Numbered from the stretch's first letter, positions 37,778 through 49,250 are shown. The stretch: DNA of 64,000 bases from Phlebopus portentosus (GCA_037892935.1 JAYXKI010000015.1:1178001-1242000), one strand, 5' to 3'. Notes: a model not told the origin generated them from the sequence alone. Translations and numbers: made by a program.

Positions 37778-38071
37778 TCGGATCAGGAGTTTGGTTGGTG
37801 GTGTTAAGGTGATGGTCGGTGGTAGTAAACCGGTGGTGGTAATTACTGGTTGGCGGTGTTAGGTAGTCTGTGGGGTTACGTACTTGTAGCGTGCTTCTTA
37901 GGTGCCTGTATATTGCCATTGATGCCCATGACCATTGCCTTGGTCACGTGAACAGTAGTTTAGCTCCAGTGCCTGCTAGACTGTTACTAGTCACATTTGA
38001 AATGCTGATCCTGTTGATCTGCTGATCATGTCGATCTTGATGCGAGTTTTTGAGCAGATCCTTTCACCTTC

Positions 38072-38790
38072 CTTTGACTGGATGATGTGTGATGTCATCA
38101 ATTGATAGACTATTTGCTTGGCCTGTAGATCATCTAGCTCTAATGAGCTCCTGGTATCTTGTACCTTCATAGTACTTTGTCATATTGAGTACCACCATAA
38201 ACTGCATGGCATGGGAAGCATAAAAGGCTGTCTAATCAGCTAGGTAGTTTATATAGTTCATTACATCCACACTGATAGGATGGTAGTGACTCCATCGCAT
38301 TAATTGGTTAAGGATTGCAATTATCAAGCCTTGTCTGTAGGTGCAAATTTGAATTGCTGAATAGTAGATGCCCATAACATTCTTGTATATTGGCTCATAG
38401 CTGAAATCAATTTGTTCTCGATGTAAGGCTCATGTCTCAAGTTCAACTGCATAGGTAAGGAATGCATCATCATTGAGTCATCAGACTGCTGTGTCTCAAG
38501 AGTTACTAAGTTTAAGCAGTTCTCCTTCTAGTTGCTTCAGTATTATAAGATCAGGTTATTCTTCAGCTGGGTGGTGGACTATGTTTTATTTGTCGAATAG
38601 GTCATCAAAGTATTTCCCTGGGCATAAGAGTATGATCTCTTCTTTGTAGTTCTCTTGGTTAAAGCAGTTGTATAGCTGTGGCCATTAATAACGTTCTGTA
38701 GGTGGCCTTAGTGCAAACATCCAATCAGATGCATCTTCAGGTGCACTGAATGCTTGGAGTTCATCGAAGACAGGCATGTCTGAGTAGTAG
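38072..38790 (-). pseudogene. Element 2 extra ORF, N-terminal part
   Basis: Homologous to 27000-27692 of element 1 with many C/T and G/A changes and several stops. It keeps CAG where element 1 has a stop at 27068-27066. Cut at its left edge by element 1. Confidence 0.7.
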
Positions 38791-39181
38791 TTGTCTTTGA
38801 GAGATGACTAGCTGTTAGGATTCAAGTTGATGATCCTTAAGCTTGAGTTTCTTCATCTTTTATACCATCTTGTTAGTATATCGCCTCTCTATTGCCTAAT
38901 CTGTCTTCTTCTGCTTTTGCTTTGAGGTGCTACTGTGATGTCATTGCTTGGTAAGGTTGTTAGATACCTTACTCATCATCTCTATTATGGCTCCATATGC
39001 AGCTCCATCAGGTGGAGTGCTTGTGATGCAATTATCTTCTAATTTATCTTTATTCAGCAATCCATTAATTAAGGTTTGGTGGCCTTATCGCCTGAGGGTA
39101 CCTCTTGTGGAACTCTTCTATCATTTGATAGGAGTTCTTGAGATTGTCAAGTGGCTCTCATGTTTGCTCTTGGTATCCTTT

Positions 39182-40520
39182 CTATTGAATAAGATACTGT
39201 ATCTTGTTTCGATAATGTCGTATATCATAAATTGTCTCCACTTCATATTCTGCTTGGCCCTCTACTTCAATAGGCAGTGGCTCATCTAAAGTGGGTCTTC
39301 CAGGGTAGTCCTTTTGCTTGTAAGGCCTGAGAAGACTTGCATGGAATACAGGGTGTATTGGAAGGGTTTCAGATAAGCATAATCTAAATAACACTTGTCT
39401 GACTACTTTCTCGACTTTATAAGGGCCTGCTCATTTTATTGCAAGTTTCTTCGTCAGTTCCAATTGACTGAGATTCCTCATGTTTAGTAACACTTCATCT
39501 CCCAGCTTGTACTCTGGCAGTTTGCCTCAATGCAGGTCTGCATAAAGCTTCATTGTCTCATTTGCTTGCCTAATCAAATTATAGGCTTCTTGCTGTACTT
39601 GTCAAAGCTCCTCTAGGTGATTTATTGCTTCTGAGATATTTGAATCACCAGTCTCTGCTACATCCAGGTGAGGGTGCCATCCATATAGTGTATAGAATGG
39701 TGACTGATGAGTGGTACTGTGTTTTTAATTATTATAGGCAAATTCTACTATGTCAATGTACTCTACCTAATCTGTTTGGCGGTAGGACATGTAGCAGTGT
39801 AGGTACTGTTTGAGTTCTTGATTAAGTCACTCAGTTTGACTATCAGTTTATGGGTGATACACTATACAAGTTTTCCAATCAACATCAATGAGTCTGCAGA
39901 ACTCCTTGAGGAATTACACAGTGAAGTTGCTACCTCGGTCAGAGATTACTTGTTTAGGGGCCCCATAGTATTTGAAAATGTATTGGCAAAACAAGCGTGC
40001 CAACTGCTTAGCATTGGGTATCCCCTAGTAAGGAATAAACTTTCTCATTTTAGAGAGTTTGTCCATTATAACAAGTATCAAACTGTAGCCTTCATTGCTG
40101 ACTGGTAAATTGGTAATCAGGTCACAGGTTATGGTTTCTCATAGTTGATGTGATGCCTTCAATGGTTAGAGCAGTGGATTTTGAAACTGTTGAATTAGTT
40201 TTGCATGTTGACATATGTCACAGGATAAGATATATTCTCGGCCAATAGTATGATTGCTTTACAAGCTCTATGGTCTTTTCTGCTCCTGGGTAGCCTGTGA
40301 GCTTGTAGTCATGGCACCTTTGGATTAGCAACACTTTTAGGTTGACAGATGGCAGAACATATAATGCATTGGTTACATAGTGTAAGCTATTTCTGTAACT
40401 GTAGCCATTGCTCTTCTTGATTATTAATATTTTCTTCTTAGCCTCCTTGGTATTGTAATGTCTCTTGATCATTCAAATAATTAGATCAGAGATAGTGACC
40501 ATTTCTGTTTCTAGCCTGTA
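39182..40520 (-). pseudogene. Element 2 integrase and chromodomain
   Basis: Matches the element 1 integrase region. The second catalytic Asp is kept here (ISDRGSNF, Asp codon at 39940-39938). The chromodomain remnant reads EYEVETIYDI near 39270-39220. Frames are broken by stops throughout. Confidence 0.8.
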
Positions 40521-40559
40521 TAGACCATTGATCTCAGTTTGTCGCAATGTCTGCTACTC

Positions 40560-42391
40560 AATTATATTGGGTGGTAGCAAGGTAACTCCTAAGTTATCCT
40601 TGTCTTCTGGCATATAATTGGCTCATTGTGATAGTGTATCTGTCTGATTCTTCTTGCCTGGCCAATGGAGAATCTTGAAGTTATATCGTAATAACTCTAG
40701 TGCCCATCTCACTTGATATCTTGTTAGATTCTACACTGTCATGAAGTATCGGAGGTTTGCATAATCGCTTTGGATGGTTATTGGTTCTTTTGTTCCTTCC
40801 AATAAGTGTCTCCATTGTCCGAGTGCTTCCATGATTGCTAGCATCTCTTTGTCATGTGTTGGATAATTTTGTTGAGCACTTGTTAGTGTCTTTGACATGA
40901 AACCTAAAGGTCTCAGTTCTCCTTGGTCATCTTCTTGTTGTAAGACTGCACCAACTGCTACATTGGATGTATCAGTTTCTAATATATATAGTTTGTCTGG
41001 TTTTGACATTGCTAATGTCACTTCGATTTTGAATGCCTTCTTGATACTTTCAAAAGCTTTGTCCTGTGCTTCTGTCCAAATGAACTTGTGACCCTTCTTG
41101 ATAAGTTTGCCAATAGGTGTGTATAAATTGGCATAATTTCTAATGAATCTCCAGTAGAAGTTGCAAAAGCCTTGGAACTTTCAGATCTGTCATTTCATCT
41201 TTAGTGTTGGCCATTCTCATATCGCTTTGAGTTTATAAGGATCTATTTGGATGCCTTTTATTCTTACTACAAATCCCAGATAGTCGAGCTGGGTTTGGAG
41301 AAAGTGACATTTCTTAATTTTGAGATAAATGTTGAGTTCTCAGCATTTCTGTAGAATTGCCTGAGGAGTGTCCAGTGCTTCTCTTTGGTTTGCACTTGGC
41401 CAATGAGGTTATCTAGGTAGTTTAGTACCTCTTCTGTTCTGAGCTGATATTTAAAGTTGTCATTCATAAATTATTAAAATACTGCAGGTGAGTTCTTCAT
41501 TCCAAACATTATAACCTTCAGCTTGTAGACTGCATTGCCAACTTGAAATGCTGCCTTCCATTCATCTTCTTCTTGAATTCTCAGGTTGTTGTATCCTGAT
41601 TGCATATCGAGGGTAAAGAAGAATTTTTCTTTCTCCAGTTTCTCTAGTAGAACGCTTATGATCAGTATTGGATATGGATCTGATACTGTCACTTCATTGA
41701 TGTCTCGGTAATTAGTTACTGCTTATACTCCTCTGTCTTTCTTTCTAATAAAGAAGACTGATACTGCTATCAGACATGGTTCATGTGAGTGAACCTTCTC
41801 AATCTATCCTTTGTCCAGTAATTCTTGGACATAGGCATTAAGTGCTGCCTGCTCTTCTCATGTGAGCTTAATAATAGGCCTCAGTTTCAGTAATGGTACT
41901 CCTTCCTTGAGGTTTATCATCATATCCCATTTTGTATGCTTGGGTAACCTCCTTGATCTGTCTGGATCAAATACATCTGCATAGTCTGCAATTTGCTTTG
42001 GTAGAAGTTTTTGCCAGTCCCATTTCTCTGTGCTAAGTAATCCTTCTGCAGCTGCCTTCTGCTGTGAATACTGCTGTAATACTGAACTCATTTTGTTCAA
42101 TGGTTGCAAGACTTGGTTCTGCTATCTTGGTGACCAATTTCATTTAAGGTCTAGCTTTAGCTTTTCAGTGAGCTCTTCCTTTCTGATAACGGTAATTGAT
42201 TAATCAGTTGTTCTGAGCCTTTCAATGTCTAGTGGCTCTATATCATGCATAGAAGTGTCTTCTATTGTCTCCTGCTTATCTTGCATATCGATATTGCTAT
42301 TCTCGTCTGTCCATCTTATACGCTTCAGTGTGGGAGTTGCTTCTCTGAGTGGTATTGGTCTTGGTGTCCAATTCTGCTTCATTCCTGCCAT
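40560..42391 (-). pseudogene. Element 2 reverse transcriptase and RNase H
   Basis: Same order as in element 1. The RT active site at 41419-41408 reads YLDN, so the last catalytic Asp is lost (GAC to AAC). RNase H is open at 41021-40731 (AVGAVLQQEDDQ). At 41545-41543 the codon is CAA where element 1 has TGA. Confidence 0.82.
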
Positions 42392-42499
42392 TCATCTGTC
42401 ATAATATTGTTCCTCTGGTAGATGTGTACTAGTTGTTATCTCAGGGTCTTCCTTTAGTACTGGCTGGATTTATTCACCATCTAGTTTCTTCTGTTCCAG

Positions 42500-44886
42500 T
42501 GGTATTGCATTACCATTCTGATTCTATATTTGATTCTTTCAATCAGTTTCAGGATTGACTTTGGCCAAATAGTCAATGCCTAGGATCACTTGATCCTGTC
42601 CTATAGTTGCTACTGCCAGTGTTTGTAGCTGCAGTTTAGGTCCATCAAAGATTAATGAGTAAATCTTGTGTGTGATTGCTCCTCCTTGGTTAGGGCTTCC
42701 ATCGGCATTATTCAGGGGTCAAGGGTGATCAAGCCTCTTCTTAAATAGGTTATGGTGTCATACCAGGCTGAGGTGTATCGTACTACATGTTACTCCAGAA
42801 TCGATTAATGCTTGGACTGCTAGGGTCTTTATTCCAACCTTCACTCAAATAAGTAATTGAGAATGCAATGCATGTATTGGCAATCGCTTATTATACATCA
42901 CTTCACTGGGGTTAAATCTAGGAGGTATGAAACTCTGGTTGTTGAAACTATTCTTGCTACCCTTCATACTCTCACATCGTGCAGTCTTGTTCGATGGAGG
43001 TTCTAGTCTTTTCCCTGTTGCTCTTTACTTGCTAGGGATTTCTGAAAGTTGTTTTAGTATTTTTCATCATGCTTGCAAGTGTAGCCTGCTGATTCGTCTC
43101 CTCTAGCCCATGCTATATGATCATAGTGGACTGGTCTTCAACAATGAGAGTTGGGACATGTTTCCTTGAAATTTACAGCTCATGCTATCATCGGCTTTTA
43201 TCTCTGACCATTTGTTCTCTTCTTCAGCTGTTCTAAGAAAGAACCCTTTTGCTTCCTTGGTGCTTTGCAATTCTTCAAGTAGTGTCCAATTTTTTCACAG
43301 TTGTAGCATTTTGCTCTCTTCTTCAGTAAGCCTCGGAGTGTGTCTACATCTATGGCATCTGGATCACGTTTTGATTATTGTATTGGTAGTTGAAATGATG
43401 ATTGCCCATTTGTCTTGAATCTTGGAGTATATGTCTGACTTCCAATCAGCTTCTGTCTTGCATCCACATCTGCTAAGTTGCTCATCCATGTCATCCATTC
43501 TTTAAGCTTGTAGTTTTCAAAAGCGTTAGGTTGTACAGATTCAACTTGTTGTTTGACCCAATTATCTAGTCCTTTGACATAGATGTACTTGAGCATAGTA
43601 GCATTGATTGAGGGTAGTACTCTAGCTCTGAGTCGTCAAAATTCATCATTATATGCTCTGATGCTTGATCCTTTTTGCTGGATGCATAGAAGATGGAATA
43701 GCACTTCTTGTTCTCTAATTATTAGATGTCCTACTCAGACTCTCATTCAGTTTCCCTTTGTCATCGAATGATGTCAAGGTCTGCTTTTCTATAAACCAAT
43801 CATAGCTGTCACCTTCAAGTGCTGCAAATAGACTCTTTGCAATCTTCTCTTCACTTTTGACTCTATGCTGTGTCAACTTCAAAATACATCGGCTGACCCA
43901 CAGATCAATATCCTCGCTTTGCTTGCCATAGTACTTTAGCAATTTGATGCTATATTTAGAGAGTTGTGTCTAAAGAGTTTATAGTTGCATCTCTAGGATC
44001 TGAACTTTCTGGTTGGTGGTTGACATGATCATATGTGATTATAGGCACTGCTGGTGGTAAATATGTAGCTGAATGTTCTGGCACTTGAATTGTTACTGAA
44101 CTACTGGTTAGTACTTGGAGTGTAGTGCTTTAACTGTTAAACCCTTGCAACAAGTATGGGTTTATTGCTCATGATGACTCCTTGTCTGATGATACTGTTC
44201 TATCAGAAGTATGCTCTGTTCGATGATGTAGCTCTCGGATTCATTGAGCTTCCTGTCTGAGATACTCTGCGTGCTCGAGTATGCTCCTTACAGTACTTTC
44301 TATTGTCTATACTAATGCAATCAATGTCAAGTAGGCTTGTTGACTTGATTCAACTGTTCATCCTAGTGTCAGAAGTGCTTCACATAAGTTGCTAATGTCC
44401 TCTGCAATGTTTGGTATCGATTGAATAATTCTTGTGAGTTCTGTAGTTGTTGTTTCAACTGCTTGGATGTATTGCTCATGAGCGCTAAGTGTAGAGTGTA
44501 AATATCCTATCTTGTCTTAAACTACTGATATCTCTGTGGTGACTTGTTGGCTTAGGAGTATAACTGATTGATCTAGTGAATTATCATTTCAATGCAGTGT
44601 TGCTACTTGTGCTCCTAGTCCATTGGTGTTAATCTCAAGTGCTTCAAGTCACTCTCCAACTGTAGTTGTGTATGCTCCACTCGGCAGATTGTTATTTGCC
44701 TGAGCTCTTGCTTGACTAGTTTGTAGTCCTTCAAGTTGTACTATTCTCTCTCATAGAGATAGTATTATTGGTGGATATTCATTGTCTGTTTGGGTGGCAG
44801 TTCCTCAAAGAATGTCTCTATCCAATTCCAATCTCACTATCCTTCCTTGGATATAATTCAGTCTGCTATCCTGGTGCAATCCTAAT
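42500..44886 (-). pseudogene. Element 2 gag and protease remnants
   Basis: Protease motif near 42795 has become DSGVT. Gag pieces are at 43942-43715 (LFAALEGDSYDWF) and 43596-43375. The zinc-knuckle region near 43270-43310 is still recognisable with substitutions. Many stops. It ends abruptly at 44886, where an LTR-like insertion starts. Confidence 0.72.
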
Positions 44887-45381
44887 TGTAAGAACATGAA
44901 CATTTTCCTTTATTTTCTTATATCATCATCCATTTTATTCATACCTTTCTTTTACATTACTAATCCTCTTTTACTAATCTCATTCACTCCATCGTGGCTT
45001 ATTTATCTTCAGTTATCAGCCATGACTAAACCCGTTCCCTCCGACTATGACGCTCACTAATCACTCTACTCCTTTGACATGTGACTTCCTATTAGAGTAG
45101 ACCTTTCACGTGCTCAAAGTCTATATAAGTAGATAGTTTGACTCTTTCATTCTCTTGTCTTTCTATTCTACTTACCTTCACTTCAACATAGGTATCTACT
45201 CTTGTATTGATAGTCTATAGAATTCTACTTACCTTCACTTTGACATAGTGTTTGACAGTCTGGACTTAAGCCCTGTCTTAGCTGTCTTGACCAAAGCAAT
45301 GTTTTCAGGTTTAACTTGATTATACTTGTTTGTTGTTGTATTGGCCTGCCTTGACTTAGCCTCTGAGCTGTCCACCTAACA
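44887..45381 (+). repeat. 495 bp solo-LTR-like insertion in element 2
   Basis: TGTAAGAACATG...CACCTAACA with TAAT on both sides (44883-44886 and 45382-45385). A TATA-like CTATATAAG is at about 45121. A diverged relative starts at 57593. Orientation is assigned from the TATA box only. Confidence 0.55.
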
Positions 45382-45389
45382 TAATAGAA

Positions 45390-45657
45390 TGTTAGAGGTG
45401 TAGGTTCGGGATTACACCAGTTTCAATCCTTTTGCCTAAGCAGTGATATGTTGTGCAGAGGTGATCTATCTACCCACGTTTAGCTGTACCACGCAGTCCC
45501 TTTACTATTCTTCCTAGTTGCAGTCCTGGTAAGGGATGCTTTCAGAGACAAGGTAGAGTAAGAGCAGATTGGGATTTCCAAGAGGCATAGTAGTACAAAG
45601 CACACAATAGATAGTGTGGTAAGACACTGTCACTGTGTGTTAAGAGGATCGAAAGAT
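45390..45657 (-). repeat. Isolated R-U5 part of the chromovirus LTR (268 bp)
   Basis: Begins TGTTAGAGG like the other LTRs and stops exactly after GGATCGAAAGAT, the predicted R start. Its 268 bp equal the R-U5 length of the element 1 LTR (34881-35148). The U3 part is absent, and the sequence next to it (45386-45389, AGAA) is not the usual primer-binding site. Confidence 0.7.
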
Positions 45658-45819
45658 TCGACATAAGCCCGGACCCTCAGAACGAACGTTGGACCAACCA
45701 TTACCAAATTGTGGAATGAGTGCATATGATCATGAGGTATCCATATGGCTCAGTGATAGGGATATCTATGTATTGAAGGTCTGTGTGAGAGCTTGGATCA
45801 ATCAGCATCGTCACTAGAC

Positions 45820-46164
45820 CCTGTGCCGACATATTGCAGTGGAAGTTAATTGGCCAGTATATTACAGGGCACCATCGGACATTAAAGATCTTACAGAAGA
45901 AGCAATAGCATGGATGCTAGAAGCTTGGGAACACTTGGAAGAAGGGGTTATCATAGTAGACGAATAGCGCAGCACGAATCACCTGGGACAATGGTTCAGG
46001 TTAACAACAGGCACCGGACTACAGTACTCCGACATCAGCATAGCAGCTTGGCATAGAAGGGTATCTGCCAAATTTACACAGCCGCCAAGATTAACCTCCG
46101 AAGATCAGCAGGGGTTGCTGATTTCAGGTCCCGAGATAACAGTTAGCCCTATGATGGAAGACTA
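45820..46164 (+). pseudogene. Coding remnant upstream of the plus-strand Ty3 LTR
   Basis: One frame reads WPVYYRAPSDIKDLTEEAI and later WFRLTTGTGLQYSDISIAAW with one internal stop. It may be the 3' end of another copy of the plus-strand family, ending just before an LTR. No known domain. 45658-45819 to its left is unassigned. Confidence 0.35.
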
Positions 46165-46369
46165 ACGACAGAAGCTCGGCTGGAGTAATAGAGCGCTAGC
46201 GAAGCGAGATCGCAGCACATAAAAGAAGTCTCTCGTGGGAGGATTGGCATTCAGGATTAACATGTAATAAGAACAACGATCGATAGAAGTCTGAGGAAGC
46301 TTCTTCGGAATGGAGGTAGATAATAGCCTGCCTGATATAGAAGGAAGGATGTGGTGATGCTACCAGGAG

Positions 46370-46761
46370 TGTTGGTAGCGCCACCAGGATTATCAGTGGT
46401 ACCACCGACTGAAAACTGTGGTGGTGACACCAGCTGAAACATATTATCCTGACCAATGGCAAGGCATAGTCGGTAGTATCTGGTAGTCGGTAGTATTCAG
46501 TAGAAACTTTATTTAAGGCGCCAGCTGAGTGGGGTGTTGTCCCTCAGCAAAATTATTCTGTACTCTCAATCATAATTGTACCCCTTTGATTGAACCTCTG
46601 CTCTACTGCTGGGTTAAGCTTGAGCCTATAGCTTGCTTCTTAGTAGTACATCTAACCTTCGCTACTCTACTCTCCAATCATACATTGAAAGAAGGAGGAA
46701 GCAGAGACTTGTTCCGGTGCGCTCGGACTAACCACCTTGTCCAAAAACTATGGTCCTAACA
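46370..46761 (+). repeat. 5' LTR of the plus-strand Ty3 element
   Basis: TGTTGGTAGCG...GGTCCTAACA, 392 bp. TATA-like TTTATTTAAGG at about 46508-46518, then AGCAAAATTAT at 46546-46556, which matches the primer-binding site in reverse complement. Predicted R-U5 is 46546-46761. The pair copy is missing, so the ends rest on TG..CA and the adjacent priming site. Confidence 0.6.
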
Positions 46762-46763
46762 TT

Positions 46764-46774
46764 ATAATTTTGCT
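46764..46774 (+). promoter_or_regulatory. Primer-binding site of the plus-strand Ty3 element (predicted self-priming)
   Basis: Two bases (TT) after the LTR end comes ATAATTTTGCT, the exact 11 nt reverse complement of AGCAAAATTAT at 46546-46556 inside the LTR. Confidence 0.65.
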
Positions 46775-46894
46775 CCAATCCTGGGATAACCAATCTGACT
46801 GTTTCGTAGTGCAATACCCACTATCGACCAGTAAGTATTGCTCTGCCCTGGGAGGGTTTCTTTTGTGCCTGTTATACAAATTAGCTGATCACTG

Positions 46895-48160
46895 ATAAGC
46901 GTATCACCAACAGCTAGAGCAGGCTTACACACTCCATAGGAGTTTTGTTAGAGCGCTCCATACATTCGAAGAAGAACTGAACTCGGCATTTCGCACGATA
47001 AACTTCTATCAAGGTAAGAAGCACTCAAACACCCCTATCTTAGAACCCTACCGGTCAGTTATACTATCTGCCCTGGAGCTTCAAATCACTGCTGAAAGAC
47101 ACAAAAGAGTTGGGAGAAAGTTCTTGCTTGTACACACGGACAACCTGTTGAACGGACATAGTTTCAACTGGGAGGCACTTAGAGGTCCAACACTGGTCAA
47201 AGAAGAACTACTTGCTCTGTGTCAAGAATATAAAGTGTTCGAATACACCCTACTCAAATATTCACATTTCCTCCACCAAGTCCTCCTACAAGTATACCTA
47301 GGCAACTACTCTACTGCGAAACAGCTATATCACCGATGGAACTGTGGCAAGCTGGTTGGACTAGTCTCTGGTTTACACTCTGCATCATCTGGTTTTCTTC
47401 CCTGGTATTCATTGTTGCTCAACAACTCTGAGGTCGAGTCAGCCTTCTTCGAGGCTTTAGAACGTTATGGACATGGGTGGAATAGCAAAACAGCGAAGGA
47501 AGTTCCCCATTCCATTGTGCCGGTTGGAGATTTCTACTCCAAACTCAACGACTGGCAGTTCCTCAACCCAGACCTGGAGAATGTATGGAATCCACTCTGG
47601 CTCGCATTGGAGAACGACTCGACAGTCTACACGGATGCCTGGACAGAATGGTCGGTGCTAATGGGCAACCTAACAAAGTTATCTCTGCCCTCCGACACGC
47701 TGTCATCGATCTCGATCTCTGACTTACAAGCATTGATCGGTCTCTCCGAACTCTCACTACTACTGTCGCTCGACTCTATGACATGGGCTCTCAGTACTCT
47801 GAGAACCTCACTGTAGAAGGACAGATGCTGGAGGAATTCTTATCGCACATCCTGGGACACGTTAGAGATCAGGTTGCCGAGGTGGTCAATGCGAATGCCA
47901 GACAGGAGGGCAAACTATGGGATGTGCGACTTAACTTCGCATTCGGATTACTTCAGGCTTGAATTCTGGGAGCAGTAACAGCGGCCATCCAGGGCAGTTA
48001 GTCAGCCCTCGCTCAACAGGTGGCCAACTCCCAGCAAGAAATCGTCTGGTTGTGCGGCGTGGATTTCCTACAACTGCACACCCAGGCTAGCTATCTGGTT
48101 GAACAGGTAGAAGCCATTCGAGCAAGAATCAGTAATGCAGAAGAAGAACTCGCAGCCTAG
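46895..48160 (+). pseudogene. Extra ORF A before gag, unknown function
   Basis: An open frame runs from about 46895 (QQLEQAYTLHRSFVRAL..) to 47816. It looks protein-like for over 250 codons, then loses sense near 47650-47690. The neighbouring frame continues with YDMGSQYSENLTVEGQMLEE and a heptad-like helical tail (LVEQVEAIRARISNAEEEL) to about 48160, with in-frame TGA at 47960-47962 and another stop near 48000. So one frameshift and two or more stops divide what was about a 420-codon protein. No known domain is recognised; the C-terminal part looks coiled-coil. It sits between the leader and gag. Confidence 0.5.
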
Positions 48161-48289
48161 TACTCGATCACAGAAGGTATTTTTTGGATGCAGCAAACTC
48201 TTAGGCTTTGTCAATCCTACCTGACGCAGCGAGCCAGGCGAGGAGAGGCAAGGTTAAGCTTACCCTGACTTCTCGCTGCAAGGTAGAGG

Positions 48290-49250
48290 CCTAGGCCTGG
48301 CTAGTCACTTCGCAAGCGTAAGCTCGGACTCCGACGACGATCAGATGCCTGGCCTGATCCCTCAGACAAACCTGGTAGGTACTCCAGGGGAACGTTTTGT
48401 GGATCAAGTAGTCGAGATCATTTGCCAGAGCAGGGAACCAGATGGAACGGTAACTCGTACAGGACAACTGTCGTCGCCAGTGTGACAACAAGTAGCAGAG
48501 GCATTCAGAGGCTATGCTGCAGAGATAGTTGCACAAGGAGGGCTGGTAGTGCCTGCTGCACTTGCCCAAGAAGAACAGGAAGTTGAAGGCCACATCCAAG
48601 CAGAAGAAGACCTCCTGGACTACATCTCCACAGACACGCAACCCAGAAGCCTAGACCAGCAAGCAGAAGATCTGCTGAGGGAGGTAATCCCTAAATCGCC
48701 AGGCCCCTGGCCATCCAACGACGGATGGGGACCGCCTCCAGATGCTGGGAAAGCATGGGAGGTGGACAATACTCAAGAGATGGGCTATGGTACAGGGATT
48801 TGGGAACCGATGTGGAACGAGCAGGGAGAGCTCATCGAAGGAGCGATTCAAAGGCTGGGATGGAATGGCCACTACGTCAAAAGGAACCACCTTCAGCACC
48901 CACACCAGGACTCGCCACCAGGATCGCCTACTCCAAGTGCTCGAGAGCTTGAGGAGAGAGAAGAAAGGCTCCAGGCGGTAAGTGAGTACTCCCCAGACTC
49001 TGATTATGATTATGATCCTATCATATGCCCTAGCAGCTGCCCTGTACGGTCGGAGTTTCTCAACGTATTAGAGGGACCGCCGAGGCAGAGGGTAGCAAAT
49101 ATGGCAATGGTAGTATGGGTGCGAGGTCATGATGTAGAAGAGCCAACCAGCGAGGATTAAGAGTACTTCGAGGCCAACGACGACTGGAAGACTGAAGAGG
49201 AAAGTGAGAAACATGAAAGTGGCAAAGAGAGACTCGAAGCTCGGGAATAA
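48290..49250 (+). pseudogene. Extra ORF B before gag, unknown function
   Basis: Open from 48549 to 49160 (GLVVPAALAQEEQEVEGH.., later WGPPPDAGKAWEVDN), and the same frame extends upstream past a TGA near 48482-48485, where QQVAEAFRGYAAEIVAQ follows. Acidic, Pro/Glu/Trp-rich and without a recognised domain. It could be the N-terminal part of an unusually long gag polyprotein, since gag begins about 300 bp later. Confidence 0.45.

Larger units (their letters stand above)
22473..38066 (-). mobile_element. Element 1: complete Ty3/gypsy chromodomain retrotransposon (Tf1/sushi-like)
   Basis: Flanked by CCTTC at 22468-22472 and 38067-38071. Both LTRs are exactly 3186 bp, each being a 1563 bp LTR plus a 1619 bp insertion and its 4 bp duplication. 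On the minus strand the order is 5' LTR (38066-34881), primer-binding site, gag with CCHC knuckle, protease (DSGAT), RT (YLDD), RNase H, integrase, chromodomain, an extra ORF, polypurine tract and 3' LTR (25658-22473). Integrase upstream of a chromodomain defines a chromovirus. The coding region has many stops and an altered integrase aspartate, so this copy is dead. It was inserted into the extra-ORF region of element 2, so it is the younger of the two. Confidence 0.9.
34881..38066 (-). repeat. 5' LTR of element 1, containing a 1619 bp insertion
   Basis: TGTTAGAGG...CCTTTCA on the plus strand, LTR sequence 34881-36158 and 37778-38066. In sense (minus) orientation, predicted U3 runs 38066-35149 and R-U5 runs 35148-34881 (268 nt). 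Confidence 0.88.
19507..45381 (-). mobile_element. Element 2: older Ty3/gypsy chromodomain retrotransposon, split by element 1
   Basis: Its parts are the 3' LTR (19507-21079), internal sequence 21080-22472 and, after the 15.6 kb element 1 insertion, internal sequence 38072-44886. The two parts join seamlessly when compared with the unbroken same-family sequence at 26938-27060, and the CCTTC duplication flanks the insertion. Order on the minus strand is gag, protease, RT, RNase H, integrase, chromodomain, extra ORF, LTR. It is heavily degraded, with many stops, a changed protease motif and a lost RT aspartate. The 5' end is disturbed: about 450 bp next to the 5' LTR is missing and a 495 bp LTR-like insertion occupies the site. 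ATATC at 19502-19506 may be its left duplication, with no right partner found. Confidence 0.8.
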
